A stretch of 64,000 nucleotides of DNA from Deltaproteobacteria bacterium (GCA_018266075.1 JAFEBB010000027.1:26307-90306); one strand, 5' to 3'. Shown: positions 52,286 to 60,823, counted from the first letter of the stretch. Made by a program: numbers and translations. Notes: a model not told the origin generated them from the sequence alone.

Positions 52286-54079
52286 TCAGTGTGAGTCGCG
52301 CGGCAAGCCCTTGGTGTGCACGACGTCCTGGTACTTGAGAGCGAGCTCCAGACAGCCGCCCGAGTCGAGCTGGCCCACGGTGGAGCGATAGAGCTCCTGC
52401 CACGGCGTCTGGTTGGGGAGCGGTCGCGGGGGGAGTGCCTTGCGACGCGCGGCAAGCTCGGCATCGCTGAGCAGCACGTCCACGCGACCCGTGGTGAGAT
52501 CCACGCGAATCTTGTCGCCGGTCCTGAGCAGGGCGAGGTTTCCGCCTGCCGCGGCTTCGGGGCTCGCATTGAGGATCGACGGCGCGTCGGACGTTCCGCT
52601 CTGGCGTCCGTCGCCCATCGTCGGCAGGGCGGTGATGCCGCGCTTGATGAGCGCGGCCGGCGGCTGCATGTTCACGACCTCCGCTGAGCCGGGATATCCG
52701 AGCGGGCCCGTGTAGCGCATGACGAGGATGCAGCGTTCGTCGATGTCGAGGGCCGGGTCGTCGATGCGCTGGTGGTAGTCCTCGGGGCCCTCGAAGACCA
52801 CGGCGCGGGCGACGAACGCGTTCGGCGTCGATGGCTCGGAGAGGTAGCGCTTTCGGAACTCCTCGCCGATGACCGACGTCTTCATGATCGCGGAGTCGAA
52901 GAGGTTGCCGCCCATCACCAGGAAGCCGCCCTTGGCCACGAGCGGCTTGTCGTAGGGAAGGATCACCTTCGCGTCGACGGTCGCGGAGTCCTTCACGTTC
53001 TCGGCGACGCTGTGGCCCGTGACCGTGAGCGCGTGGCCGTTGAGCTTCTTCTTCTCGAGCAGCGCGTGCATCACCGCGGGGATCCCGCCGGCAAGGAAGA
53101 AGTCCTCGCCGAGGTATTCGCCAGCGGGCGCGAGGTTCACGATGGTCGGGACCTCGGCGCCGAGCTGCTGCCAGTCGCGCATGGTGAGCTCGACGCCCAC
53201 GTGTCGAGCCATGGCGTTGATGTGGATGGGCACGTTCGTCGAGACGGCGATGGCCGACGCGACGACGATGGCGTTCTCGAACGCCGCGCGCGTCATGACC
53301 TTCTTCGGCGTGAGGTCTTCGCGAACGAGCTCCACCGCGCGATGGCCCGTTTCGTAGGCCATCTGCGCGCGCTCGCGGTACGGACCCGGAATGGCGGCGC
53401 AACCCGGCAGCGACATGCCGAGCGCTTCGGCCATGCTGTTCATGGAGAGCGCGGTGCCCATGGTGTTGCAGTGGCCGACGCTCGGCGCGCTGGCAGCCGC
53501 GCGCTGCATGAACTCCTCGTAGGTGATCTCACCTTTCGCGAGCAGTCGCCGCGATTCCCAAATCACCAATCCGGAGCCTGCACGCTTGCCCTGGTAGTAG
53601 CCGTTCAGCATCGGGCCGCCGGAGAGCACGATGGCCGGGATGTTCACCGTGGCCGCGGCCATCAAGCATGCGGGCGTGGTCTTGTCGCAGCCCGTGGTGA
53701 GCACCACGCCGTCGAGCGGGTAGCCGTAGAGCACCTCCACGAGGCCCAGGTAGGCGAGATTGCGGTCGAGCGCCGCGGTGGGCCGCTTTCCAGTCTCCTG
53801 CAGCGGGTGGACCGGGAACTCGAAGGGAATGCCGCCGGCGTCGCGGATGCCCGCTCGCACGCGCTGCGCGAGCTCGAGGTGATGGCGGTTGCAGGGGACG
53901 AGGTCGCTGCCGGTCTGGGCGATGCCGATGATGGGCCGGCCGGACTGCAGCTCTTCACGCGTCAGGCCGTAGTTGAGAAACCGCTCGAGGTAGAGCGCGG
54001 TCATCTCGGGGTTCTCCGAGTTGTCCCACCAAGCCTGGCTCCGGAGAGTCTTCTTCGAATCCGATGGGCGCGTCGCCAT
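52286..54079 (-). CDS. IlvD/Edd-family sugar-acid dehydratase (arabinonate/xylonate/gluconate type)
   Basis: The 597-residue protein begins the eight-gene cluster at ATG 54079. Its iron-sulfur ligands are Cys63 (LVPCNRHH), Cys131 (TTGCDKTTPA) and Cys204 (VGHCNTMG), the spacing of the [2Fe-2S] L-arabinonate dehydratase group rather than [4Fe-4S] Edd. Other family motifs are GGPMLNG, ALGMSLPGCAA, TNVPIHINAMA and TMGDGRQSGTSDAPSIL. It removes water from an aldonate to give a 2-keto-3-deoxy acid. Length and motifs also resemble dihydroxyacid dehydratase, but no branched-chain genes are near. The exact sugar acid is not determined. Confidence 0.87.
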   Translation of the reverse strand: MATRPSDSKKTLRSQAWWDNSENPEMTALYLERFLNYGLTREELQSGRPIIGIAQTGSDLVPCNRHHLELAQRVRAGIRDAGGIPFEFPVHPLQETGKRPTAALDRNLAYLGLVEVLYGYPLDGVVLTTGCDKTTPACLMAAATVNIPAIVLSGGPMLNGYYQGKRAGSGLVIWESRRLLAKGEITYEEFMQRAAASAPSVGHCNTMGTALSMNSMAEALGMSLPGCAAIPGPYRERAQMAYETGHRAVELVREDLTPKKVMTRAAFENAIVVASAIAVSTNVPIHINAMARHVGVELTMRDWQQLGAEVPTIVNLAPAGEYLGEDFFLAGGIPAVMHALLEKKKLNGHALTVTGHSVAENVKDSATVDAKVILPYDKPLVAKGGFLVMGGNLFDSAIMKTSVIGEEFRKRYLSEPSTPNAFVARAVVFEGPEDYHQRIDDPALDIDERCILVMRYTGPLGYPGSAEVVNMQPPAALIKRGITALPTMGDGRQSGTSDAPSILNASPEAAAGGNLALLRTGDKIRVDLTTGRVDVLLSDAELAARRKALPPRPLPNQTPWQELYRSTVGQLDSGGCLELALKYQDVVHTKGLPRDSH

Positions 54080-54269
54080 GGTCGCCTCGAGACGTCAGAG
54101 GCGAACTTAGGACGCGGGTCGATCGCGACAACGCACGTCGGGTCTGATGCGCACTCGGCTGCCTGGTCGAACCGTGGCGAGCTCGCTTGCGCGTCGAGGA
54201 GGCGCTCTCTGGTGTGCTTGCGCGATCGTGTCCGACGTTGAAAGTGCAGTCCCTAAGTTCGGCTCAGGA

Positions 54270-55319
54270 ATGCGTGAAGCCTTCAGCAAACTGCCGGCTG
54301 CGGAGTGGTCCAAGGTCGACGTCGCCGCCGCGCTGCGATGCATCCCGGGCATGGCGCTGACGCTGACCGTGGGCCTGGTGACGGGACACCCGAAGCTTGC
54401 CGTGATGGCCACCGCAGGGGCATTCACCGTGGGCTTCGGCTCGTTCTATCGGGTCATGGAGTCGCGGCGGGTGGCGATGATCTTCGCTGCGCTGGGGGTG
54501 GCGGTCTCGAGCTGGATGGGCAGTGTCGCGGGGCTCACGCCGGCGACGTCGGCCCTGGCCGCAGGGCTCTGGGGTCTGCTCTACGGCGTCTTCTCCGAGT
54601 TCAGCGACGACGCCTCCTGGGTGGTCTTGCAGTGTGTCATCTGGTTCTTCGTCTCCAGCTCAGCGCCGGCGCGTGGCGTGCCTGCGCTCACGCGAGCCGT
54701 CGTGGTCCTCGGGGGAGGGCTGATTCAAATTCCCCTCGTGGTGTTCTTCTGGCGGCTGAGCCGGCCGCCGTTCCCGAAGGCCAGCTTCCTGGAAGACGCA
54801 CGCATTCAGATCCGCGAGGCGCTGAAGACCTTGAGCGCGAGCAGGTGGCTGGAGCTCTATCCTTTGCAATGTGCAATCACGTTGATGGTGGCGATGCTGA
54901 TCAGCCATCGGCTGCCGTGGCCGGTTTCCTATTGGATACCGATGACGTCTGCGCTGGTGCTCAGGCCTGCGTTTGCGGATGCGCTCCAGCGCGGCATCCT
55001 GCGCATCGGTGGGACGCTCTGTGGTGCCGGAATCGCCGCGTCGCTGACGCTGCTGGTACACCCGCACAAAGCAGGGCTCGCAGTGCTGGTGCTCGTGTTT
55101 GCGCTGGGTTCGTACTTGCTGACATTTGTGAATTACGCGCTGTTCACCATCACCGTCACGCCCTACATCATCTTCTTGCTGGAGCTCTCGGGGCTGTCCG
55201 GCGCGGCGCTCATCAAGTACCGCACGCTGGATACGATTCTGGGTGGCGCGTTGGCCCTGCTGGGACACGCGGTGCAGGTCGCGGTTGCGGGGCCGGTGCG
55301 GCGGCGGGTGAGGGTGTGA
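54270..55319 (+). CDS. FUSC-family membrane protein (fusaric acid resistance-like)
   Basis: From ATG 54270 the protein has 349 residues; GTG 54228 and ATG 54147 are in frame and possible. Two sets of about five hydrophobic helices are separated by a soluble segment (RPPFPKASFLEDARIQIREAL). FUSC features include CIPGMALTLTVGLVTGHPKLAVMATAG, and a second unit with SYWIPMTSALVLRPAF, GILRIGGTLCGAG and the closing KYRTLDTILGGALALLG. This is the FUSC/aromatic acid exporter-like family. It probably exports aromatic or phenolic compounds at the inner membrane. It diverges from the sugar cluster, with 190 nt between the starts. Confidence 0.82.
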   Translation: MREAFSKLPAAEWSKVDVAAALRCIPGMALTLTVGLVTGHPKLAVMATAGAFTVGFGSFYRVMESRRVAMIFAALGVAVSSWMGSVAGLTPATSALAAGLWGLLYGVFSEFSDDASWVVLQCVIWFFVSSSAPARGVPALTRAVVVLGGGLIQIPLVVFFWRLSRPPFPKASFLEDARIQIREALKTLSASRWLELYPLQCAITLMVAMLISHRLPWPVSYWIPMTSALVLRPAFADALQRGILRIGGTLCGAGIAASLTLLVHPHKAGLAVLVLVFALGSYLLTFVNYALFTITVTPYIIFLLELSGLSGAALIKYRTLDTILGGALALLGHAVQVAVAGPVRRRVRV

Positions 55320-55543
55320 GGTTGCCCCTCGATGGGGCCGCGAAGGATGCCATGACGTGGGTCGGGGCCAGAGACGTCTTCGGGCCAGTCGGGACGCGGT
55401 TCGTCGCCAAGACGAAATGCACGCAGGTCTACTTCTGACCGAACCAGCTTCCCGCCGACGATTTGCGCAAGTGCACCGAGAAAACGGTCGCGCTCGTCGG
55501 CGTCGAATGGCCTCGCGAGCGGCGCGCGATATTCGAATCCCAT
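55319..55543 (-). pseudogene. Possible truncated reverse-strand gene of a small conserved protein
   Basis: ATG 55543 on the reverse strand opens MGFEYRAPLARPFDADERDR, then FLGALAQIVGGKLVRS and FRLGDEPRPDWPEDVS, which reads like a genuine small protein (family members starting MGFEYR are about 90 residues, name unknown to me). After about 60 codons the frame turns Arg/Pro-rich and runs into the antisense of the FUSC gene. The 3' end seems lost or shifted. The rest of the 55320-55690 gap shows nothing else. Confidence 0.35.
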
Positions 55544-55690
55544 GTTCGTTATCTGGATGCCACGCCGCACCCGTTGCGGTGCGAGGTCCAGCATCGAGCG
55601 AAGAGCCTGCGCTCGCCATTGAATCTGCCAGCCGCCGTCTCCACCCATTGTCACTTGAGGGTGTGCGGATTCGGGCGAGGGGGGCGGGGG

Positions 55691-56668
55691 ATGGTGAGCG
55701 CGCGTCGGATGCTGCTGGCTGCTGGCTTGATGGTGGGGAGCTTCACCTGGGGTTGTGGCGGCGGCGACCCGCCCGCAGATTCGCCATCGGCCTACACCAC
55801 CGGGACCACGACGGGCGGAACCACCTCTGCGACCACCGCGGGAGGAGGTTCCACGGGGTTGAGCACCTCGGGATCCTCGGGCACGACGGCAGGCACCACG
55901 GGGACCACGGGAACCCGGAGCGTGGGCTTCGTGCGGATTGCGAATCTCTCGCCGAACCTTCCGCCCTTCGACTTCTGTGTCGGCATTCCCGGTGGGACCA
56001 ACTTCACGGGTCCCATCATTCATCAAGTCACCGGCACCACGAACCTCCTCGCCTTTGGCACGGTGACCAACTACTTCCCGGTGCCCGAGGGGACCTTCGA
56101 GATCCGGGTGGTCGCGGGCTCCGGCACCAGCTGCGCCGATGCGAAGGGCAATCTGAAGTTCTCGCGCACGGCGACGGTGAAGGCCGGAGAGTACGCGACG
56201 CTGGCGCTCGAGGGCTTCACCACGGGCGTGCCGCTGGTGTCGTTGCAGATGTATGGAGACGACACCGCCACGCCGATCGGCATGAGCGCGCTTCGTTTCA
56301 TCCACGCGGCGCCCGACTTCCCCAGCTCGACGAATACGACGGTGGACGTCGGCCTGGGCCCAAGCACGAGCGTGAAGCCGATCTTCAACAACGTAAGGTT
56401 CACGCAGATCGCCCTGCCGGACAGCGTGATCGACGGGAATGGCTACGCCGTCACGAGCCCGCTCAACGACGCCACGCTCACCTTGCGACCCGCGGACTCG
56501 ACCACCAACCGACTCACCGTGAGTGGGCTCCGGCTCTCGCCGAACGAGCTGTACACGGCGTTCGCGGTCATCCAGCCGCCGAATGGCATCGCGTTCTTGC
56601 TGTGCATCGATGGCAAGCAGCTCGCGAGCCCGACCACGCCGAAGGCCGGGTGTAAGATCGAGCGCTGA
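55691..56668 (+). CDS. DUF4397-domain lipoprotein with Thr/Gly/Ser linker
   Basis: The 325-residue protein starts at ATG 55691, behind a strong G-rich site. The signal peptide ends at a lipobox (TWGCGGG). A linker of about 55 residues of Thr, Gly and Ser follows. The rest contains two DUF4397-like beta domains: RSVGFVRIANLSPNLPPFDFC near 75 and SALRFIHAAPDFPSSTNTTV near 195. These domains recur in secreted proteins and resemble Ig or carbohydrate-binding folds. A perfect 12-bp terminator hairpin lies 28 nt downstream. Confidence 0.8.
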   Translation: MVSARRMLLAAGLMVGSFTWGCGGGDPPADSPSAYTTGTTTGGTTSATTAGGGSTGLSTSGSSGTTAGTTGTTGTRSVGFVRIANLSPNLPPFDFCVGIPGGTNFTGPIIHQVTGTTNLLAFGTVTNYFPVPEGTFEIRVVAGSGTSCADAKGNLKFSRTATVKAGEYATLALEGFTTGVPLVSLQMYGDDTATPIGMSALRFIHAAPDFPSSTNTTVDVGLGPSTSVKPIFNNVRFTQIALPDSVIDGNGYAVTSPLNDATLTLRPADSTTNRLTVSGLRLSPNELYTAFAVIQPPNGIAFLLCIDGKQLASPTTPKAGCKIER

Positions 56669-56695
56669 GGCTCCGTCGAGTCAGGTGTTGTCTTG

Positions 56696-56723
56696 ATGAG
56701 AGGCCCGTCCGCGGGCCTCTCAT
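56696..56723 (+). terminator. Intrinsic terminator after the DUF4397 lipoprotein
   Basis: ATGAGAGGCCCG (56696-56707) and CGGGCCTCTCAT (56712-56723) form a perfect 12-bp stem with a 4-base loop (TCCG). Only a short T stretch follows, so it may need help from a Rho-type factor, but the stem is too good to be chance. Confidence 0.75.
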
Positions 56724-56989
56724 TCGTTGAGGCGCGCCGACGCGATGTTCCGCGTTCTCGCGTTCGTCGCTGTCTCCGGCATGGCGCTCGTGGCGAGACA
56801 GCGACCACGCTCCTCGGCCGAGTCACGTGACCCCAGCGCTGCCCGGCTCGTCGTGGGTCCCTATCGGACGCCACGTCGCTCGCCGTGGTCGCATCTCGGC
56901 CGAATGCCCATCCTCGCCTCGTGCCCGGAGCAAGCGCGACTTGCCCGCTCGGCAGTCTCTTGCCCGGAGCCAAGAGGAGGTCACCTTCC
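56724..56989. other. Gap of 266 bases without a convincing gene
   Basis: The stretch holds a possible signal-peptide-like start at ATG 56745 (FRVLAFVAVSGMALVA), but the frame soon turns Arg/Pro-rich and runs into the next gene out of phase. I see no hairpin, tRNA or promoter that I can defend. It may be a decayed secreted-protein gene. The ribosome site GAGGAGG at its end belongs to the DJ-1/PfpI gene. Confidence 0.3.
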
Positions 56990-57706
56990 GTGGCGAAGAT
57001 CCTGTTCATCGTCAGCAGCGCACACTACTGGGTCTTGAAGGACGGCACGCGGTACGCGACCGGCTTCTGGGCCGAGGAGTTCGCGAACCCGTACAAGATC
57101 CTCACCGACGCCGGTCAGGAGATCGTCGTCGCGTCGCCCAACGGCGACATCCCGGTGCCCGACATGATGAGCCTGCGTCCGTCGATGGCCGGCGGGATCG
57201 AGGGAGCCCTCGAGCTGGAGACGATCATCCGCTCGGCCGAGGCGCTGCGGCGGCCGCTCAAGCTGTCGGACGTGCGCCTCGAGGACTACGACGCCGTCTA
57301 CCTGCCAGGCGGTCACGGCCCGATGTCGGACCTGGCCTTCGACGCCGACGCGGGCCGGCTGCTCACCGCCCAGCTCAACTCAGGCCGACCGCTCTTCATC
57401 GTGTGTCACGGTCCGGCGGCCATGCTGGCCACCCGGATCCACGGCGTGTCGCCCTTCAAGGGCCGCCACGTGACGGGCTTCACCAATGAAGAGGAAGCGG
57501 CCGTGGGGCTCGCGGCTCGCGCGACGTGGCTGCTGGAGACCGATCTCGTGGAGAAGGTCGGCGTGAAGTTCACGCGCGGGGAGATCTGGAAGCCGTACAT
57601 GGTGCAGGACAAGAACCTGGTCACCGGTCAGAACCCGGCGTCGGCGGCGGTGCTGGCGAAGAAGCTGCTCGAGGTCCTCAAGGAGCGGCGCTCGGGAGGC
57701 GAGTGA
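56990..57706 (+). CDS. DJ-1/PfpI-family protein (class I glutamine amidotransferase-like)
   Basis: The 238-residue protein starts at GTG 56990, behind GAGGAGG; an in-frame GTG further up at 56885 would add 35 Pro/Arg-rich residues. It has the DJ-1/PfpI fold: KILFIVSSAHYW, WAEEF (the acidic residue of the active site), YLPGGHGP and the nucleophile elbow FIVCHGPAAML with Cys139-His140. Relatives are glyoxalase III/Hsp31 (methylglyoxal to lactate) and stress-linked deglycases. The usual third residue of the triad is not certain. It is followed directly by an NTF2-like gene (TGA then ATG). Confidence 0.86.
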   Translation: MAKILFIVSSAHYWVLKDGTRYATGFWAEEFANPYKILTDAGQEIVVASPNGDIPVPDMMSLRPSMAGGIEGALELETIIRSAEALRRPLKLSDVRLEDYDAVYLPGGHGPMSDLAFDADAGRLLTAQLNSGRPLFIVCHGPAAMLATRIHGVSPFKGRHVTGFTNEEEAAVGLAARATWLLETDLVEKVGVKFTRGEIWKPYMVQDKNLVTGQNPASAAVLAKKLLEVLKERRSGGE

Positions 57707-58102
57707 ATGGAAGACCGGGAGATACGCGCGGCGCTGGAGCGACACTGGGCGGCCTCGGATGCGAACGACTTCGAGGCCGAGCACCAGATCTATCGAGAGG
57801 ACGCGGTCCTCGAATATCCGCAATCGGGAGAGCGCGTGCGCGGACGGCAGCGGATCCAGGCGTCGCGCGCGGCGCAGCCAAACCGGAAGCGCTTCACCGT
57901 GCAGCGGATCCTCGGGGCGGGGGACCTGTGGGTGACGGAGTTCGTCCTGACGTATGACGGCAGGCCGTCCTACACCGTGAGCATCATGGAGCTTCGCGAC
58001 GGGCAGGTGGCTCGAGAGACGCAGTACTTCGGCGATCCATTCGAGCCGGGGGCGTCGCGCGCGCAGTGGGTCGAGCGGATGACGGAGATGCGGGCGCCGT
58101 AG
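57707..58102 (+). CDS. SnoaL-like NTF2-fold protein
   Basis: The 131-residue protein begins at ATG 57707, adjoining the DJ-1 stop (GGGAGGCGAG is its ribosome site). It has the SnoaL pattern: RAALERHWAASDANDFEAEHQIY, DAVLEYPQSGERVRGR, and strands FVLTYDGRPSYTVSIMELRDG with final YFGDPFEP. Such proteins bind small molecules or act as isomerases. Being in one transcript with the DJ-1/PfpI gene suggests a shared detoxification role; that is inference. Confidence 0.86.
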   Translation: MEDREIRAALERHWAASDANDFEAEHQIYREDAVLEYPQSGERVRGRQRIQASRAAQPNRKRFTVQRILGAGDLWVTEFVLTYDGRPSYTVSIMELRDGQVARETQYFGDPFEPGASRAQWVERMTEMRAP

Positions 58103-58132
58103 GCTGGTCGTCGTGGGCAACGCTCGGTTGAC

Positions 58133-59659
58133 CTACTGGCAGGTCCCCTCGAGCGTGTTCACGTCCACCGCGACGTGGGACGGCACGACCAGGTCATCTC
58201 GGCCGTCGCCATTCAGGTCGCCGACCGTGAGCGAGACGCCGTCGACGTCGGTTGCGAAGGTCCGGACGCTCTGGAACGTGCCATCTCCATTGCCGAGCGC
58301 GACGAACGTCGCAGGCGTCGAGTGGCTCGCCGCCGCGATGTCGAGGAACCCGTCGCCATCGAAGTCGCCGATCGCGACTCCATCGGTCGAGGCCGACGCG
58401 TCGAAGGTCGTTTGATTCCCGAGAACGCCAGCGCCCGCTCCCAACAGCACGGTGACGACGCCTTCCGTGGGATTGATGCTGCTCACCGCGACATCAAGCA
58501 GGCCGTCGCGGTTGAGATCGCCAACGGCGATGTTGGCCGCACCGTCGATCGCGTACGTCGTCGGCGGGCCGAAGGTGCAGTCGCCATTTCCGAGTCGCAC
58601 CTCCATCCCGCCGGTGCTCAGCACGTAGAGCGCATCTGCGATGGAGTCGCCGTTGAGGTCGGCGAGGATACCAACGTAGGGGCTTGCGGCCGTGGTGACG
58701 GGTGAATCCCAGCCACCGTCCGGAAGGTGAGGCAGGCATGCGAGCCCGGCACCCGAGAAGGCCACGATGTCCGGGTGACCATCGCTGGTCTCGTCAGCGA
58801 CCGCGACGGCAGTGACGTAGCCGCCGACTGGCATGGGAGCTTGAGGCGCGAAGCCGCCGTCGGCCAACCCCTGCAGGATTTGAACGTCTTGCTCGCCTTC
58901 GTTGCCGACGACCAGATCAACAATCCCATCGCCATCGAGGTCGTGAGCGGCGAGTCCCTCAGCGTCCATCCCAACGACGTAGTTCCCGCCGTCTTCGAAG
59001 GCGCCACCACCGACACCTCGGAACACCTGGACCACACTGGGCGTGGTGATGGTTCTCAATGCCGTCAGGGCAAAGTCCATGATGCCGTCGCGGTTGAAGT
59101 CGGCGACGACGGTCGAGGAGGGAAACGAGATGACCGTGCCTGGCTGGCCACTCGAATAGTTGAAAGTCCACGACGTGCCCGAGGGACAGGGGACGCTGCC
59201 GCCCGACGAGCCCGAAGAGCTGCTGGAAACGCCCGAGCTGGCTGCGGTGCTGCCCACGGTTCCTGTCGAGCCTGACCCGCTGGAGTTGCTCGAATCGCTG
59301 GTCGTGCCCGAGGCGCTGGAGCTCGAGCTGCTTGCCACGGTGCCGCTCGAGCTCGAGCTTGTCGAAGCCGTGCCGCTCGAGCTGGCAGTAGCGGAGGAAC
59401 CCGTGGAAGCCGTGCCGCTCGAGCTCGAGCTCGACGAGCCGCCGGTCGATGACCCGCTCGACGCGCCCTCGCCCGTTGAGCCGCTCGTGGATGAGCTGGA
59501 AGTGTCAGAGGACGTGCCGGTCGAAGAAGAAGCCGAAGTTGAGCTCGACGTGGAGGTCGCCGTTGCGGTTGCGCTCGAGGCGGGCGTCGACGGGGACCGG
59601 CAACCCACGTTGGCGGCGAAGGCCAGAACTCCGAGCCATCTTCCGAAGCGCACGCTCAT
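58133..59659 (-). CDS. FG-GAP/VCBS-repeat lipoprotein with a long Ser-rich linker
   Basis: From ATG 59659 (GGAGGCAGG upstream) the protein has 508 residues. A signal peptide ends at a lipobox (FAANVGC, Cys20). About 140 residues of Ser, Thr and Gly form a disordered stalk, one of the longest here. The rest carries FG-GAP/VCBS repeats with Asp-rich calcium loops (ADFNRDGIMDFALT, HDLDGDGIVDLVVG, GDLNRDGLLDVAVS, GDFDGDGFLDIAAA, GDLNGDGRDDLVVP). They form an integrin-like seven-bladed propeller on the cell surface, probably for ligand or matrix binding. ATG 59686 upstream is a less likely start. Confidence 0.85.
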   Translation of the reverse strand: MSVRFGRWLGVLAFAANVGCRSPSTPASSATATATSTSSSTSASSSTGTSSDTSSSSTSGSTGEGASSGSSTGGSSSSSSSGTASTGSSATASSSGTASTSSSSSGTVASSSSSSASGTTSDSSNSSGSGSTGTVGSTAASSGVSSSSSGSSGGSVPCPSGTSWTFNYSSGQPGTVISFPSSTVVADFNRDGIMDFALTALRTITTPSVVQVFRGVGGGAFEDGGNYVVGMDAEGLAAHDLDGDGIVDLVVGNEGEQDVQILQGLADGGFAPQAPMPVGGYVTAVAVADETSDGHPDIVAFSGAGLACLPHLPDGGWDSPVTTAASPYVGILADLNGDSIADALYVLSTGGMEVRLGNGDCTFGPPTTYAIDGAANIAVGDLNRDGLLDVAVSSINPTEGVVTVLLGAGAGVLGNQTTFDASASTDGVAIGDFDGDGFLDIAAASHSTPATFVALGNGDGTFQSVRTFATDVDGVSLTVGDLNGDGRDDLVVPSHVAVDVNTLEGTCQ

Positions 59660-59762
59660 CCTGCCTCCACCGGACGAGTGTGACATACGCAGGGAGTTCG
59701 CGGGTTCGCGAGCTTCACGGGAGGCCAGGAACACTCGGACATCGAGGGCGTACGATGTCCGC

Positions 59763-60188
59763 ATGAGCAAGCGGCACCGAGTTCTGGGCACGACTCCAGA
59801 GGCGCTGCGCCGAGCCGAAGAGAAGCTCGGTCACAGGTTTCCGCCCTCGTTCTCGGCGTGGCTTCTCATCCACAACGGCACGCTCGACGTCTTCCCGGTC
59901 CTCGACGAGCGCGCGCCGCGCACGCTCACGGGCAACATCATCCAGGAGCGGGATGCGCTTCATTCGTATGTGCAGAATTGCCTCAGCCACACCCCGCCGG
60001 ACGTCGCGGCTCTGCTTCCTGTCGCGGCGGTAGGTGACGGCGATTGGTGGTGCTTCGATTTCTCCGCTCGAAGGGCGGATGCCGAGGCGCCCATCGTTCG
60101 CTTCTCACATGAGACCGGAGACTGCGAGTTCGTGGCCGAGAGCTTCGAGGCGTTCTTGGAAGCTCGTGATTCTGGTGAGTTGGACTGA
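59763..60188 (+). CDS. SMI1/KNR4 (SUKH) family protein
   Basis: The 141-residue protein from ATG 59763 has the SUKH-fold outline: EALRRAEEKLGHRFPPSFSAWLLIHNG at 12-38, then a GDGDWWCFDFS strand pair and FSHETGDCEFVAESFEAFLEA at the end. SUKH proteins are commonly immunity proteins for contact-dependent toxins, but also occur as orphans. No toxin gene lies beside it; the neighbours are a lipoprotein and a cold-shock gene. Its role here is open. Confidence 0.8.
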   Translation: MSKRHRVLGTTPEALRRAEEKLGHRFPPSFSAWLLIHNGTLDVFPVLDERAPRTLTGNIIQERDALHSYVQNCLSHTPPDVAALLPVAAVGDGDWWCFDFSARRADAEAPIVRFSHETGDCEFVAESFEAFLEARDSGELD

Positions 60189-60365
60189 CAGCGGCGGCGG
60201 CTGCCAGCTCGCCAGGCTTTCGTTCAACGAGGTGTCGAAGGTGCAGCCACGGGAGGGGGGCTGGCTATTCCCAACGAACTGTGACACACGTGCACCCACA
60301 TCGCTGCACAGCGCAGCGGTTCGGGCGGCGAATGTTCGTCGCTCTCAGAGAAAAAGGTCAGCACA

Positions 60366-60572
60366 ATGGCTAGCGGTACTGTGAAGTGGTTCAACGATAC
60401 GAAGGGTTTCGGCTTCATCGCGCAGGACAACGGTGGCGAGGACGTGTTCTGCCACCACACGGCGATCCAGGCCGACGGCTTCCGCACCCTCGCCGAGGGT
60501 CAGAAGGTGGAGTTCGACGTGACCAAGGGCCCCAAGGGCCTGCAGGCGCAGAACGTCCGCCCCGTCGCCTAA
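60366..60572 (+). CDS. cspA: Cold-shock domain protein (CspA family)
   Basis: The 68-residue protein is a complete cold-shock domain: [20 protein letters not shown] with RNP-1 (KGFGFI) and RNP-2 (DVFCHHTAI, normally DVFVHH or DVFVHF). It binds single-stranded RNA and DNA. The Cys in RNP-2 is unusual but within the fold. About 177 bases with no gene lie upstream (60189-60365). They probably form a long 5' leader, as in other csp genes, though I cannot show a structure. A clear terminator follows at 60613. Confidence 0.93.
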   Translation: MASGTVKWFNDTKGFGFIAQDNGGEDVFCHHTAIQADGFRTLAEGQKVEFDVTKGPKGLQAQNVRPVA

Positions 60573-60612
60573 TCGCGACGTGATCGGCAGGTCGCTCTGG
60601 CGACCACGAGGG

Positions 60613-60640
60613 GCCCGGCACTGCCGGGCTCTTTCTTTTT
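60613..60640 (+). terminator. Intrinsic terminator of the cold-shock gene
   Basis: GCCCGGC (60613-60619), loop ACT, GCCGGGC (60623-60629), then TCTTTCTTTTT. It lies 40 nt after the cold-shock stop. This is the clearest intrinsic terminator of the window because it has both the GC stem and the T run. Confidence 0.85.
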
Positions 60641-60766
60641 CCGGCTGATAGGGATCGGCAGGATTGCGTGCCCAGGCGATCGCCTGGCCTTCTTCGAGTC
60701 GCTGGCGCGGATTCTCGCGACGCGCCGTGCTCGCTCGAGTCTTCAGCTCGCCATGATGAAACAGGA

Positions 60767-60798
60767 GGAGGCCGGCGTCCCGTGGGACACCGGCCTCC
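60767..60798 (-). terminator. Hairpin downstream of a reverse-strand lipoprotein gene
   Basis: GGAGGCCGGCGTCCC (60767-60781) pairs with GGGACACCGGCCTCC (60784-60798) with a single mismatch. It lies 26 nt after the stop of the reverse gene at 60824 and reads CTCCTG then TTTC on that strand, so it is probably that gene's terminator. Confidence 0.6.
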
Positions 60799-60823
60799 GG
60801 GTTGTTTCCGCATGGGCGACGAC

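Noticed and set aside
52286..54079. Dihydroxyacid dehydratase (IlvD) of branched-chain synthesis
   Set aside because: The motifs fit the family, but no ilv or leu genes are near and the gene heads a sugar-oxidation cluster; the Cys spacing fits sugar-acid dehydratases.
56745..56989. A possible signal-peptide gene at ATG 56745
   Set aside because: After about 20 hydrophobic codons the frame is Arg/Pro-rich and overlaps the next gene out of phase; no frame gives a convincing continuation.
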